39,785 bases of DNA from Acaryochloris sp. CRU_2_0 (GCA_012034865.1 JAAUOM010000029.1:1-39785); one strand, 5' to 3'; shown: positions 25,360-35,842, counted from the first letter of the stretch. Made by a program: numbers and translations. The notes: a model not told the origin generated them from the sequence alone.

Positions 25360-25410
25360 ATCTACCCACGCTTGAGAACTTATGAACCGGGTTCCTAGTC
25401 AATCTCTACT

Positions 25411-26610
25411 ATGCACGTTTTAAATTCTAGGAATTGTCGGTTATTTTTTGGAGGACAAGGGATCTCTTTAGTGGGCACTTGGATGGCGCAAGCCACTGTT
25501 TTTTGGCTGGTCTACGAGCTAACCGAATCTCCCTTGATTTTGGGTCTAGTCGGCTTTACGGATCAAATTCCCAGCTTTCTGCTAGCTCCCCTCACAGGCT
25601 TATGGGTTGAACAATGGAGCCGATATCGGACATTATTGATTACTCAAACCTTGGTGATGTTCCAGGCGTTGGCCTTGGCCTTCTTAGCCTTGAGTGGGGA
25701 AATTAATATCAAGTACATCCTGTTGTTGAGCCTATTGAAGGGCATTGTCAATGCTTTTGATATTCCCGCCCGTCAAGTCTTTATTGCGGAAATGGTTCCC
25801 AAGGCAGATCTCAGTTCAGCTCTTGCTGTGAATGCGACCATTATTAGTGGAGCGCGATTGCTTGGCCCTGCGATCGCAGGGCTCTTGATTGCTGCTTTTG
25901 ATTCAGGTCTATGTTTTTTGATCAATGGCATCAGTTATATCGCAGTCATTATTGCTCTACTAGCAATGAACATCTCATTTAAGCCCCCCCCTTGTCCCAC
26001 CAGTGGCCCTTGGCAGAGATTGGCAGAAGGCTGGACTTATTCCTTTAGGTATCCGTCGATCCGTGCCATTCTTTTACTCTTGGCGTTGGTGAGTTTTATG
26101 GGCGTTCCCTATACATCCTTGATACCCATATTTGCCAAAGATATTATGAAGGGTAATTCTGAAACCCATGGTTTCCTATTAGCCTTTGCAGGTGTGGGTT
26201 CATTGGTGGGCAGCCTATATTTAAGTTTCCACAAAAGTCTCTCTCAGTTAAAAGAAATTTGGATCAGTTTTACTCTATTTTTGGGCATTGCTTTGGTGAT
26301 TTTTTCTCAGTCTCGAATTCTCTGGCTTTCTTTTGGAATGATGTTTATTGTTGGCTGTTGTCTGGTCATTCAAGTGGCGACCAGTAATATCCTCCTGCAA
26401 ACCCTAGTGTCTGATGATAAGCGCGGACGAATTATGAGTTTATTTGCCTTGGCTTATATCGGCATGGTACCGTTCGGCAATTTATTCGTGGGTGAAATAG
26501 CAACGAGAATTGGCGCACCCTGGGCCTTAACCATTAATGGCTGTTTCTGTATTTTGGGTGTCGTTTTTGTGAATAAACAAATGAGAAACATCTCATTTTC
26601 GATAGAATAA
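25411..26610 (+). CDS. MFS transporter, EntS-like exporter family
   Basis: A 399-aa protein with about 12 hydrophobic segments. MFS_3-type features are NCRLFFGGQGISLVGTWMAQATVFWLVYELT at the N-terminus, the loop VEQWSRYRTLLITQ, and GIVNAFDIPARQVFIAEMVPKADLSSALAVNA. Relatives export siderophores or other small molecules, driven by proton antiport. The substrate is unknown. It follows the receptor kinase by 51 bp on the same strand and may be its transcriptional partner. Confidence 0.88.
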   Translation: MHVLNSRNCRLFFGGQGISLVGTWMAQATVFWLVYELTESPLILGLVGFTDQIPSFLLAPLTGLWVEQWSRYRTLLITQTLVMFQALALAFLALSGEINIKYILLLSLLKGIVNAFDIPARQVFIAEMVPKADLSSALAVNATIISGARLLGPAIAGLLIAAFDSGLCFLINGISYIAVIIALLAMNISFKPPPCPTSGPWQRLAEGWTYSFRYPSIRAILLLLALVSFMGVPYTSLIPIFAKDIMKGNSETHGFLLAFAGVGSLVGSLYLSFHKSLSQLKEIWISFTLFLGIALVIFSQSRILWLSFGMMFIVGCCLVIQVATSNILLQTLVSDDKRGRIMSLFALAYIGMVPFGNLFVGEIATRIGAPWALTINGCFCILGVVFVNKQMRNISFSIE

Positions 26611-26658
26611 AGCCCCTGAAAGTAGCTCAAGGCTTCATCGTTGAGCCAAGTGCGGGCT
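26611..26658. terminator. Candidate bidirectional terminator between convergent genes
   Basis: Between the MFS gene and the DUF1400 gene lies a nested inverted repeat: AGCCC (26611-26615) with GGGCT (26654-26658), and GCTCAA (26625-26630) with TTGAGC (26641-26646). There is no clear U tract on either strand, so termination is only suggested by position. Confidence 0.3.
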
Positions 26659-27367
26659 AAGGGGACGGTTGTGTGGGATTTACCTTTTGTTGATCAGTGG
26701 GTAACGGTGGGGTATCTGACGACGGCTGTGATTGAGCCGGTGTGGGATTGGTTTTGTTTGTGGAGGGTGAAACGGTTGTATCAGTGGACTTTTCGGTAGA
26801 GTTGTTGGTTGACGAGGCATCAGGGGTGTCACCACCAGGGAATGACCCACTCATGAAGCCATCCAGGATTGAGGTGGATTTTAACAACTTTTGGACAGCC
26901 GGTATATCAACTCGCATCGTTCGAGCAGGGTAGGCTTCTAAGAAACTGAGCAGACCTACACCCTCTTTAGAAGCAGCGGACACAATCAGGGCGCTCCTGA
27001 GGGCTAGTTTTTCTGCGCCACCGGGTAAGGAAGTCACCCCTGCAATCTGGGTCAGCAACTGTTCGCCTTGGGGAGAGCGCAATAGCTGATCCATCACCAC
27101 CACATTAAGGGGAATGGTAAATTTAAGGCCACTGAGTAAAGAAGCTCGTTCTTGTTGGCCGACTACGCTCAAAAGAGAGGCTAACTCTGGAGGGGCACTC
27201 CCGGTTTCCAGGTATTGACGTAAATCAGAGATGGCAATGGAGCGGCCAAAGGGACCATAGGTGATTGTAATTTTCTCAGCGGCATTACTGGGTAGATTGG
27301 TACAGCTTAGACCCACCAGCACCAAGGCGCTAGAGAGGCTGCAAAGTAAGCGACGAGGATGATTCAT
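26657..27367 (-). CDS. DUF1400 domain protein, secreted
   Basis: A 236-aa protein. The N-terminus (MNHPRRLLCSLSSALVLVGLSCTNLPSNAAEK) looks like a signal peptide, perhaps a lipoprotein signal with Cys at LSC. Then comes DUF1400: ITITYGPFGRSIAISDLRQYLETGSAPPELASLLS to PAVQKLLKSTSIL. This cyanobacterial domain often precedes an alpha/beta hydrolase, which is missing here. It is replaced by a Pro/Ser/Thr-rich tail of about 60 residues. The function of DUF1400 alone is unknown. Confidence 0.85.
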   Translation of the reverse strand: MNHPRRLLCSLSSALVLVGLSCTNLPSNAAEKITITYGPFGRSIAISDLRQYLETGSAPPELASLLSVVGQQERASLLSGLKFTIPLNVVVMDQLLRSPQGEQLLTQIAGVTSLPGGAEKLALRSALIVSAASKEGVGLLSFLEAYPARTMRVDIPAVQKLLKSTSILDGFMSGSFPGGDTPDASSTNNSTEKSTDTTVSPSTNKTNPTPAQSQPSSDTPPLPTDQQKVNPTQPSP

Positions 27368-27448
27368 GGTGGATAATTGTCCTTGGATGCAGGTGGAATA
27401 AATAGATGTAAAAACGGGGTCGAGGATAAGCTGTGCCTACTGGCATGG

Positions 27449-28618
27449 TCAAGTATGCAGGAAGGCGGCAATGCGGTCAACAGCTTGGACGAGGGTGGTG
27501 GGTTCGTGAACCAAGGCAAAGCGGACATAGCCTTCTCCAGCCTTGCCAAACCCAGCTCCGGGTGAGGCGGCAACCCCAGTTTGAGCCACCAATTGCTTAC
27601 AGAATTCGACTGATTGTTGTTGCCAAGGTTCCGGTAAGGCAGCCCAGATATACAGGGTGGCTTCTGGGGAGGGGACAGGCCAGCCAATTTTGTTCATGGC
27701 GGTGACAAAGCTATCCCGTCGTTGGCGGAATGTGGCAATCGTGGCTTGAATCTCCGATTCACCCGTGTTGAGGGCGGTGATGGCTCCCTGTAAAATCCCT
27801 TGATACTGGTTAAAATCCACAATGGCCTTAATTTTGCGCAGGCTGGCGATCAATTCGGCATTGCCGATCGCATAACCAATCCGAAATCCGCCCATGCTGT
27901 AAGACTTGGAGAAGGTAAAAAATTCAATTGAGCAGTGGCGATCGCAATCCGCTTGCAGAACAGAGGGCATTTTTTGATCGCCAAAGACAAAGTCCACATA
28001 AGGAAAATCGTGAATAAGGACTAAATCATGGTTGCGACAGAACTGCACGGCCTCTTGGAAGAAGGACAAGGGTGCGATCGCCGTCGTCGGATTATGGGGA
28101 TAACTCAACACCATCATCCGCGCTTTCTGGAGGATAGCGGCAGGAATATCACTGAAAATAGGGAGAAACTGCTGTTCGGCAACCAGAGGCATCCCATACA
28201 TTTCCCCTCCGGCCAAATAGACCCCGCCCACGTGGGAAGGGTAACCCGGATCTTGGAGTAGGGCAATATCCCCTGGATTGAGGATAGCGAGGGGTAAATG
28301 GGCGGTGCCTTCTTGCGACCCAATCAAGGGCAATACCTCCGTTTCTGGATCGACCCTCAACCCAAAGCGGCGCTCGTACCAGGCGGAAGCGGCTTGCCGA
28401 AACGAGCGGGTTCCATGAAAGAGCAAATAGCCGTGGGTAGTGGGATCTTGGAGGGCTTGGCCAATCGTCTCCAAGATCGGAGCAGCCACAGGCAAGTCCG
28501 AAGACCCCAGGGATAAATCAATCAAAGATTGACCCGCATCAAGGGCTTGGCGCTTAGCCTGATCCATGTCAGCAAAGACATTGGTTTGGAATTTCTGGAT
28601 GCGATCGGCAAATTTCAT
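27449..28618 (-). CDS. PLP-dependent aminotransferase, LL-diaminopimelate aminotransferase-like
   Basis: A fold type I aminotransferase of about 390 aa. The PLP lysine is in FTFSKSYSMGGFRIGYAIG, substrate- and cofactor-binding blocks are YPHNPTTAIAP and IHDFPYVDFVFG, and the C-terminal arginine is in EGYVRFALV. It resembles the LL-DAP aminotransferase-related group (Sll0480-like) in cyanobacteria. The exact substrate is not certain from sequence, and a housekeeping DapL may be encoded elsewhere. ATG 28618 (MKFADRIQKFQ) is preferred over a TTG at 28627. Confidence 0.88.
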   Translation of the reverse strand: MKFADRIQKFQTNVFADMDQAKRQALDAGQSLIDLSLGSSDLPVAAPILETIGQALQDPTTHGYLLFHGTRSFRQAASAWYERRFGLRVDPETEVLPLIGSQEGTAHLPLAILNPGDIALLQDPGYPSHVGGVYLAGGEMYGMPLVAEQQFLPIFSDIPAAILQKARMMVLSYPHNPTTAIAPLSFFQEAVQFCRNHDLVLIHDFPYVDFVFGDQKMPSVLQADCDRHCSIEFFTFSKSYSMGGFRIGYAIGNAELIASLRKIKAIVDFNQYQGILQGAITALNTGESEIQATIATFRQRRDSFVTAMNKIGWPVPSPEATLYIWAALPEPWQQQSVEFCKQLVAQTGVAASPGAGFGKAGEGYVRFALVHEPTTLVQAVDRIAAFLHT

Positions 28619-28690
28619 CCGCAACAAGAGGTAGACCCTGTGGATAGAAGGTCTATAGAATCTTCAACTTAGTCTACTGGTAAGCCCTTG

Positions 28691-29484
28691 CTAAATTTGA
28701 TCCAATTTAGATCGGAGTTCTTCTAGTTCAGCATCGACAGGCGTAGATGGTTGAGGGGTGTCCGTAGGGGTGGTCTGAGCAGGAGGTAAGGCTTCTTGAA
28801 TCGGTGTGCCTGAGATCGCACCCCCAGGAGGCTCCAATTGGGCTTTGAGCATGGCCAGTTCTGCATCGACATCGCTCCCCGCTTCCAACCCAGCAAATTG
28901 GCTTTCGAGGGTATCCCCGGCCAGTTCAGCCACAGCCTCAGACTGGGCTTCCATTTGCATCACCTTTTCTTCCATGCGCTCAAAGGCTCCAATGGCTCCA
29001 GAGGTGTCTACCCGACCCATCGCCCGATTGATTTGCTCACTGGCTTTAGCGGCACGGGCACGAGCTTTAAGCATTTCTTTCTTGGTTTTGGCCTCGGCAA
29101 TCTTACTTTCTAAAGCGGTCATATTCCGCTTGAGGGTAGCCACTTGTTGGTAGATTGATCCAACTGACCTTTGAGGCTATTGGCGGTTTCCGTAAAGGTC
29201 TGCTTGCGAGAGAGGGCCTCACGCGCGAGATTCTCATCTCCTTTTTGCAGGGCAAGCTGTGCCCGACGATACCATTCAGAGGATTGAGTTTGGGCTTGGT
29301 TATATTGCTGTTCCAATCGTTTTTGGGCGGCAATGGATTGGGCAACGGCTTGGCGCAATTGCACCAAATCTTCTCGCATGTCCTCGACGGTTTGTTCCAG
29401 AATTTTTTCTGGATCCTCGGCAGAACTGACAACTGCATTGAGGTTTGAGCGAACAACCCGACTAACGCGGTCAAATAATCCCAT
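28691..29484 (-). pseudogene. PspA/IM30 (Vipp1-like) protein, frameshifted as sequenced
   Basis: The N-terminal frame (29484-29119) begins [29 protein letters not shown], classic PspA/Vipp1 with an amphipathic helix and coiled coil. The C-terminal frame (to 28691) continues the coiled coil ([29 protein letters not shown]) and ends in a Pro/Thr-rich segment and ELEELRSKLDQI. One missing base near 29149-29154 separates them; restoring it joins GQLDQS to QQVATLKRN. PspA/Vipp1 proteins form ESCRT-III-like rods that remodel membranes. An indel in such a conserved gene suggests sequencing error, or this is a second, dispensable paralogue. Confidence 0.85.
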
Positions 29485-30090
29485 GACTCAGTTTTTCCTT
29501 AAAACAATAGAGTTCTATGACAATCCTTGCTTCTAGGGTAGCGAAGCTTTTAGTTCTCAGCGAGGTCCCTTCCACGATTAACGATTGTTTGGTCTGATGT
29601 GATCTCTCCCTACTATGTTACTTGGCTTTTCCCTTCATCGGGGTAACGTCAACAGGGTTTTGTTAATTCCAGATAATAGCACTGCTACCATTGTTCAGGA
29701 TCAGTTTATCCACAACTCAACACTTCACCTCAAATTTGGAGGATTTTTGACTCTATTGCACAATGAGAATTGCTGAGTTACGTTGGTGTCATCATAGGAA
29801 TATCAATTTCTAGATGTTCGTCTCATAGGCACTATCTCTAAACCCTTAGATCTAAGGTATACCCAATACCCTGGTCTAGTGTGGGTCTAAGACAAGAAAG
29901 TTTATCTCAGGTAAACGCTGGTTCAGTATACTCCGGTATGCGCTGGTGTGAGGCTTTGAGATAGTGCGTTTGAGACGTTTATCCAGTAGGTGGCAAGTCC
30001 AGTCATTCCCCTTATAGGGAGGATTTTTGCTGATTATGCTTGATATTCCGATACTACTCAATCTGTAGTTAAAGGAAAATCGATATCAAT
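29485..30090. other. 606-bp intergenic region with inverted repeat
   Basis: No convincing gene is seen. The main structure is a 26-bp imperfect inverted repeat (22 of 26 matches) with arms at 29819-29844 and 29952-29977. A perfect 14-bp palindrome (CCTTAGATCTAAGG, 29844-29857) sits just inside the left arm. A 12-bp direct repeat, GGAGGATTTTTG, lies outside at 29738-29749 and 30018-30029. This could be the remnant of a small transposable element or an RNA hairpin. A 61-codon frame on the minus strand here is not supported. Confidence 0.5.
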
Positions 30091-30318
30091 ATGACGGTGA
30101 AGCAAAAAAAAGCTAGAAAAGCTCAACTCATTAGAGACTATGGTTCATACTGCTGGTGGTGTGGGTATCACTTACCTGCAAACAGACTGACTCTCGATCA
30201 TCTCAAGCCCAAGAGCTTAGGCGGCTCCAACTCTCTAGAAAATCTACGACTGGCTTGTTTCCCATGCAACAACTCCCGTGGAAATAGCCTCTATCCACCT
30301 CAATGGCCGGCTACCTGA
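30091..30318 (+). CDS. Small HNH endonuclease
   Basis: A 75-aa HNH protein. The zinc-binding cysteines are C21/C24 (CWWCG) and C56/C59 (CFPC). The catalytic region is TLDHLKPKSLGGSNSLENLRLAC, with D36-H37, then N60 in CNNSRG. The tail is short, so it is a minimal HNH domain without a separate targeting domain. It ends 3 bp before RNase III on the same strand, so the two are probably co-transcribed. Host nicking or DNA-repair roles are possible. Confidence 0.85.
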   Translation: MTVKQKKARKAQLIRDYGSYCWWCGYHLPANRLTLDHLKPKSLGGSNSLENLRLACFPCNNSRGNSLYPPQWPAT

Positions 30319-30321
30319 ATA

Positions 30322-31005
30322 ATGCACAAACTTTTGATGTTTAATGATGAAAAGCTGCTATGTCGCGCTCTGACCCATCGCTCATATATGAATGAAAATC
30401 CTGGAGAAGAGGGAGACAACGAGCGTTTGGAGTTTCTGGGTGATGCAATTCTCAATTTCATCAGTGGCGAGTACCTTTATCGGCGTCACCCAGAAATGGG
30501 AGAAGATCAAATGACACGACGACGATCAGCACTTGTAGATGAAAAACAGCTTGCTCGGTTTGCTACTGAAGTTGGATTGGATTTGAGAATGCGACTGGGG
30601 AAAGGTGCAAGCCGTGGGGGCGGCTCTCAAAATCCGAATCTGCTGAGCAGTACCTTTGAAGCAGTCATCGGGGCTTACTATTTAGACAAAAATCGGGATA
30701 TTGAAGCCCTGCGCTCTCTAGTGGAAGAACTTTTTGACGCTGTGCCTCAAGAAGTCATGGTGACTCGATCAAATAAAGATACAAAAAATAAATTTCAAGA
30801 ATTTGCACAGGCCAATGGAGCAACAGAGCCTCCAAAATATGTTACAGAACTATTCGGTGGAGCAGAACATGCCCCAGAGTTTTTCTCCAGGGTTTATGTA
30901 GAGGGTAAATTTTACGGCGAAGGTAAAGGTTCTAGCAAGAAAGAAGCACAAAAACAGGCGGCTGAAGATGCTCTCGCCAAGTTAAAAAAACGAGGATTGC
31001 TATAG
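30322..31005 (+). CDS. rnc: Ribonuclease III
   Basis: A 227-aa RNase III of normal length. The catalytic signature is NERLEFLGDA (33-42), with the second acidic block in LLSSTFEAVIGAYYLD. A dsRNA-binding domain occupies about 155-225 (TKNKFQEFAQANGATEPPKYV, KGSSKKEAQKQAAEDALAKL). It cleaves double-stranded RNA in rRNA maturation and RNA decay. Cyanobacteria often have more than one RNase III-like protein. It stands between an HNH gene and a VOC gene with nearly no gaps. Confidence 0.93.
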   Translation: MHKLLMFNDEKLLCRALTHRSYMNENPGEEGDNERLEFLGDAILNFISGEYLYRRHPEMGEDQMTRRRSALVDEKQLARFATEVGLDLRMRLGKGASRGGGSQNPNLLSSTFEAVIGAYYLDKNRDIEALRSLVEELFDAVPQEVMVTRSNKDTKNKFQEFAQANGATEPPKYVTELFGGAEHAPEFFSRVYVEGKFYGEGKGSSKKEAQKQAAEDALAKLKKRGLL

Positions 31006-31014
31006 GTGACCATT

Positions 31015-31437
31015 ATGTCTGATCTGGGATTTACGCATATTGCACTGCCCGCCACTCAGGTAGATAAAAGTATTGCTTTTTATGCCAAGTATGCCCACAT
31101 GAAAGTTATTCATCGGCGCACAGATCCAACGATTCAATCAGATGTGGTCTGGCTGAGTGATCTGACCCGACCGTTCATTATTGTTTTAATTGAAAGGTCT
31201 GAGGTGGATGCCCCACTGTTGCCTATTGCTCATCTGGGAATTGGTGTTGCCAGCCGTGAAGAAGTCAATCAGCTTTGCCAAGAAGCCCGTTTAGAAGGGG
31301 TTTTAATCAATGGCCCGAATGAGGGAGACTCTACGGTCGGTTACTGGGCTTTCCTCAAGGATCCCGATGGCCATACTCTGGAAGTTTCTTATGGTCAGGA
31401 AGTTGGATTTGCTGTCCAGCAAGCGATCCAACCCTGA
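31015..31437 (+). CDS. VOC-family (glyoxalase/dioxygenase-like) protein
   Basis: A 140-aa single-domain VOC protein. It begins GFTHIALPATQVDKSIAFYAKY and ends with GYWAFLKDPDGHTLEVSYGQEVG, the usual metal-site glutamate block. His in FTHIAL and Glu in HTLEVSY are likely metal ligands. The reaction is unknown. ATG 31015 is chosen; a GTG at 31006 directly after the rnc stop is also possible. It is probably in one operon with rnc. Confidence 0.85.
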   Translation: MSDLGFTHIALPATQVDKSIAFYAKYAHMKVIHRRTDPTIQSDVVWLSDLTRPFIIVLIERSEVDAPLLPIAHLGIGVASREEVNQLCQEARLEGVLINGPNEGDSTVGYWAFLKDPDGHTLEVSYGQEVGFAVQQAIQP

Positions 31438-31486
31438 AGCAACATCACATTTGGGTGAGCATTATAGATTGGATGATCTCATGGCG

Positions 31487-34400
31487 CTATTTCTCTAAGG
31501 CACCCAAGGCTTTCAAGGTTGCTGTCTGAGCAGCAGTTAGACCCATTACACCCGTAATATTCATGCCTTCGTAGGGGCGATCGCTCCTCAAAGTTTGCAC
31601 ACATTTGCCTGTGTGAATATCCCACAGCTTAATCGTTTCATCCCAACTGCCGCTAGCTAGGATTTTACCCTGGGGATCAAAACTGAGGGAGTAGATCGGT
31701 TCGGTATGACCCGTTAAAGTTCGCAAGCATTGGCCTGTGTGCATATCCCAAAGTTTGATGGTGTGGTCTAGAGAACCGCTAGCAACCACTAGCTTGTGCG
31801 GGCAAAAGGCCACAGGAATAATGGCATCGGTATGGCCTACCAAGGTTTGCAAGCATTCCCCGGTCTTGATATCCCAAAGTTTAACGGTTTGATCCATACT
31901 CCCACTGGCGAACAAATGACTATCGGAGCTAAAGGCAACACCTAAAACGGCATTGTCATGTCCTGTTAAGGTCTTGAACAGTTGACCTGTATTGGCATCC
32001 CAGAGGTTTAAGGTTTGATCATGGCTAGCACTGGCAAGATACTGACCGTCAGGACTAAAAGAGATGGTCATCACCCAATTACTGTGTCCTTCTAAGACTT
32101 GTCGGCATTGTCCAGTCTTAATATCCCATAACCAGATCTGACCATCTTCGCCACTACTAGCGATGGTCTGGCCATCAGGATGAAAGGCCACCGTCCAAAT
32201 CTGCTTAGGATGCCCTGCCAAGACCTTAAGGCACCGACGGGTCTGAACATCCCAGAGCCGGATCAGTTTGTCTTCACCGCCACTGATTAGGGTGCGACCA
32301 TCGGGACTAAAAGCCACGGACTCAACACGACTACCACAGCTTTCTGGCGCTTGCAGACATTTGCCCATGTCAAGATCCCAAAAGCGGATGATGCCATCAT
32401 CGCCGCTACTGGCTAAGGTGCGACCATTGGGACTGAAGGCCACGGGAAAGACTTTGCGAGTATGGCCTTGCAGCGTTTTCAGGCATTGCCCCGTGCGGAT
32501 ATCCCAGAGTCTCAGGGTTAGATCATCGCCGCCACTGGCTAGGGTTTGACCATCGGGACTGACAGCAATTGACCAGATGCGATTGCTATGACCCTTAAGG
32601 GTCTTGAGACACTGACCCGTAGCGACCTCCCAGAAGCGGATGGTTTGATCTTCGCTGGCTGTAGCCAGCAGATAGCGATTGGGATGATTGGTGCGGTCTG
32701 GGTGAGGGGCATAGGTCACAGACCAGACCCAGTTGGTATGGCCAATTAAGGTTCGTAAGCATTCGCCTGTTTGCACATCCCAAAGTTTGGCAGTCTGATC
32801 ATGACTACCGCTGGCCAGGGTAAGACCATCCGGGCTAAAGGCCACGGTCTGAATCCAATTGCGATGTCCTTCTAGAACGTTAAGGCATTCACCTGTGTGG
32901 GCATCCCATAGCCGTACAGTTTGGTCTTCCCCCCCACTGGCAATCCTCTGGCCATCAGGACTGAAGGCGACTGACCACACTTGCTGGGTATGCCCCTGAA
33001 GGGCTTGAGTGTATTGACCCGTGCAGACATCCCATAGATGTACCGCGCCATCTTCGCCACTGCTGACCAGGGTACAACCGTCCGGACTGAGGGCAATGGA
33101 AGCGACGCGACTAACCGGGTCAGACAAGGTTTTCAGGCAGTTCCCCGTATTGACATCCCAGAACCGGATCGTTTGGTCATCACTACCACTGATCAGGGTT
33201 TGACTATCAGCGCTAAAAAGCACCGATCGCACCCAGTCTGGATGTCCCGCAAAGGTTAACAGCAGTTGATCATCTTTCATTCGCCACAGACGCACCTGGT
33301 TGTTGGCATCTCCGGTGGCAATCCAACGACCATCTGGGCTAAAAGCAACAGACAAAATATTACCAAAGGCTTGCAAGAAAATGGTTTTAGCAAAAGTCGC
33401 TTGGGCAAAATTAACCCGATGTAAATTGATCTCCTGGAGATAGGCATGCCAAATCGCCAACTGGGAAAAGTCATAACCCGTCAGGTCAATCTGCAAGTAA
33501 ATACAGAAATTAATCAGATTACCTGCACTATAGCCAGAGGGGCTGAGGTTGGATTCTTGCAAGGTGACCAGAAGGGTTTGGAGATGGGATACTAAAACCG
33601 CACCCAAGGTGGTTACCAGGTGTTCGGCAATCTCTGCGAGGATCAACCGCACCTGGGTTTCTCGCACATAGTCCTTGACGGTGGTTTTAATGAGGGCATA
33701 GTCAAGAAATAAGGATAATTGGCCGCTCTGCAATTCGGTACTCACTTGTTCGATCAAGCGTTCTGTGACATATTCCATGACCACAGGTTGCTGAGTGTAA
33801 CTGCCAGAGCGTTTTTCAATCAGAGATCGCCAACTCAGCGATTCCAGCGCTTCTAGCAAATTTCCCCTAGAGACCGTCGGCACAATATCTTCATGCAACC
33901 CCGCCACACTCGTCCAGTCTCGATTGATCGCCAACCAATACATAATGCTGGCTTCTAAAGGATTCAAGCGACCAAACTGTTGATCTAACAACCGCCGAAT
34001 CCCATCGAACATGATCGTATCTTGCTGGAGAAATTCGCCAATATTCCCCTCAAACAAATCTTGAATAGACGTCGCCACAATTTTCAGCGCCAATGGACTA
34101 TTGCCATAGCGATCGCCCAACAGTTTTTTCTCCTCTTCTGATCCCACTAAACCCTTCGCCTTCAAAATCGCTTGGGCGGCCTGTTCAGAACCACTCAGTT
34201 GTAGCGATCGCACCGACAAATCCACCCCCTCAAACGTAGCCACCACCGCCGGTTCTCTCGACTCGTGAGCAGCAGGCAACTTTGATGCCTCGATTCACTC
34301 ACTAGGCGCAGCAATTCGCCATAATTTTCATACCCCGTGCGAAAACGCCCAGCCCGTTCTCCACTCTGTAAAATCGTTTCCAAATTATCCAAAATCACCA

Positions 34401-35130
34401 GACAGCGAGAGGATTGCAGGAACTGTATCAAGTGCCGCAAATCCGCCTCAGCCGCTTGCTGGTGCGAGAGAAACGGCACCAGATCCGCCAACAGCATTTC
34501 TAGGGGTGGGGCATTCCGTAGCGATCGCCAAATCACAAACTCAAACTCATTCGATCCTTGAATGCCACAAGCAATCAAAATCTGATGGGTCAACTTCACC
34601 GACAGAGCCGTTTTGCCAATTCCCCCCATCCCCAGCAAGACCACAAGATGGCAGCAATCCCTAACAATCCACTCACTCAACAGTGCCAATTCCGTCACCC
34701 GCCCATAGAAATTGGCAACATCCACCCCCTCACCCCAATCTGTATAAGGCGCAGCAGCCTGAAGACCAAGAGATCTCTCTCCATCTCTCTGAGATCCCCC
34801 ATCCGTTACATCCGTTACCCCATCCGCTGCTCTATCCGTTACCACCTGATCAATCAAGGACTGGTGCCAATAATGCTCTAAAGCCGCTTGAAAATTCGTT
34901 TTACTGACGGTTTCCCCTAAGGCTTGTCCCATGCGCTTCCAGAGTTTAGGACCAACATCATACTTGAGGTAGCTGATGGCATAGCCAGAGGTTTCGGCGA
35001 TTTGCTCATAGGTGTGGCGCTGTATAGACCCTAGCAGAATCGATGCTTCGACTTCGCTCAGGCGTTTACCACTATGGTTAAACAGGGCTGAGTTGGCAAT
35101 CTGCAATACCTGTTCGATGTCCATCGGCAT
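31487..35130 (-). pseudogene. STAND NTPase with 14 WD40 repeats, frameshifted as sequenced
   Basis: The N-terminal frame (35130-34195) has an HTH-like cyanobacterial domain (EVEASILLGSIQRHTYEQIAETSGY), then an NB-ARC/STAND NTPase with P-loop GMGGIGKT (167-174) and Walker B CLVILDNLE (243-251). The second frame (to 31487) completes the NTPase and winged-helix part, then carries 14 WD40 repeats counted by their LW/FW-D ends, enough for two seven-bladed propellers. One missing base near 34253 separates the frames; restoring it gives [22 protein letters not shown] proteins are ligand-triggered switches used in signalling, defence and cell-fate control. The ligand and effector here are unknown. 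Confidence 0.88.
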
Positions 35131-35168
35131 CCATTACTTTGAGCGGTGACCCGATTTTACCGCAACCC

Positions 35169-35268
35169 ACCTTAACTTTTGGCAAGCCCCATAATATTGC
35201 CTACAAACCAATAATGACAGTGAATTAAGCCCACTGGAGCTGACCCAATCCAGCCTAAAAGTTGAGGT
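35169..35268. promoter_or_regulatory. Inverted repeat between divergent genes
   Basis: ACCTTAACTTTTGG at 35169-35182 is mirrored by CTAAAAGTTGAGGT at 35255-35268 with 12 of 14 matches. It lies between the STAND gene and the divergent hypothetical gene at 35375. It could be an operator pair or chance symmetry in AT-rich DNA. Confidence 0.3.
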
Positions 35269-35374
35269 AAGACGACCTATTCCCTTAACTGTGCAGCTCT
35301 AAAATCCTGAACTTTCCTGTAACGACACAACGGCGCAGTCCGCTTACTTTATTAAGGATAAGGAGGAAAACATC

Positions 35375-35842
35375 ATGTCTGGACAATATAAACACCATGG
35401 CATAGGTTTGCTGCTTGAAGCGGATTGTACCTCTGCATCTGCGCTCAATTCTGGACAAACCGATCGCAAGGGCTTTGCAGCAGAGGATGTCGATGCCAAG
35501 AGCCAAATTAAACTACAGGAGAAAACCTACAAAGCTCTCATCCCTAATGAGGTCAGTCTTGAGGAGAGGGATCCAAACCCCAAAAGCGAACCGGAAACCC
35601 GGCCTCAGCGGTTCACGCTGTTGTCCTGGTTGGGTCGTTATTGGCAAGCGCTTTTAGATAGCTTCTCTTGCCAATCTGAATTCAGGATTCGACAACGCCG
35701 CGATCGCCAAGGCAACCTGTGGTGGATTGTTTACGATCCAATCACAAATCAATCTGCCCAGTTAGCTTCTGAGGATGAAGTCCGCCTGTGGATTGAGCAA
35801 TTCTATCAGCGCCGATCTAGGCATTCTCAAAGACCCTGGTGA
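35375..35842 (+). CDS. Hypothetical protein with strong ribosome site
   Basis: A 155-aa protein I do not recognise. It has a polar N-terminal half and a C-terminal half with tryptophan and arginine (LLSWLGRYWQALLDSF, FRIRQRRDRQGNLWWIVYDPITNQSAQLASEDEVRLWIEQFY). The latter looks like a small globular domain of beta strands and a helix. There is no signal peptide. AAGGAGG at 35359-35365 with a good spacing supports the ATG. The DNA between it and the STAND gene holds the promoter. Confidence 0.75.
   Translation: MSGQYKHHGIGLLLEADCTSASALNSGQTDRKGFAAEDVDAKSQIKLQEKTYKALIPNEVSLEERDPNPKSEPETRPQRFTLLSWLGRYWQALLDSFSCQSEFRIRQRRDRQGNLWWIVYDPITNQSAQLASEDEVRLWIEQFYQRRSRHSQRPW

Noticed and set aside
29876..30061. 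A 61-codon minus-strand frame in the PspA-HNH gap
   Set aside because: It overlaps the inverted repeat, has no clear ribosome site and no recognisable similarity.
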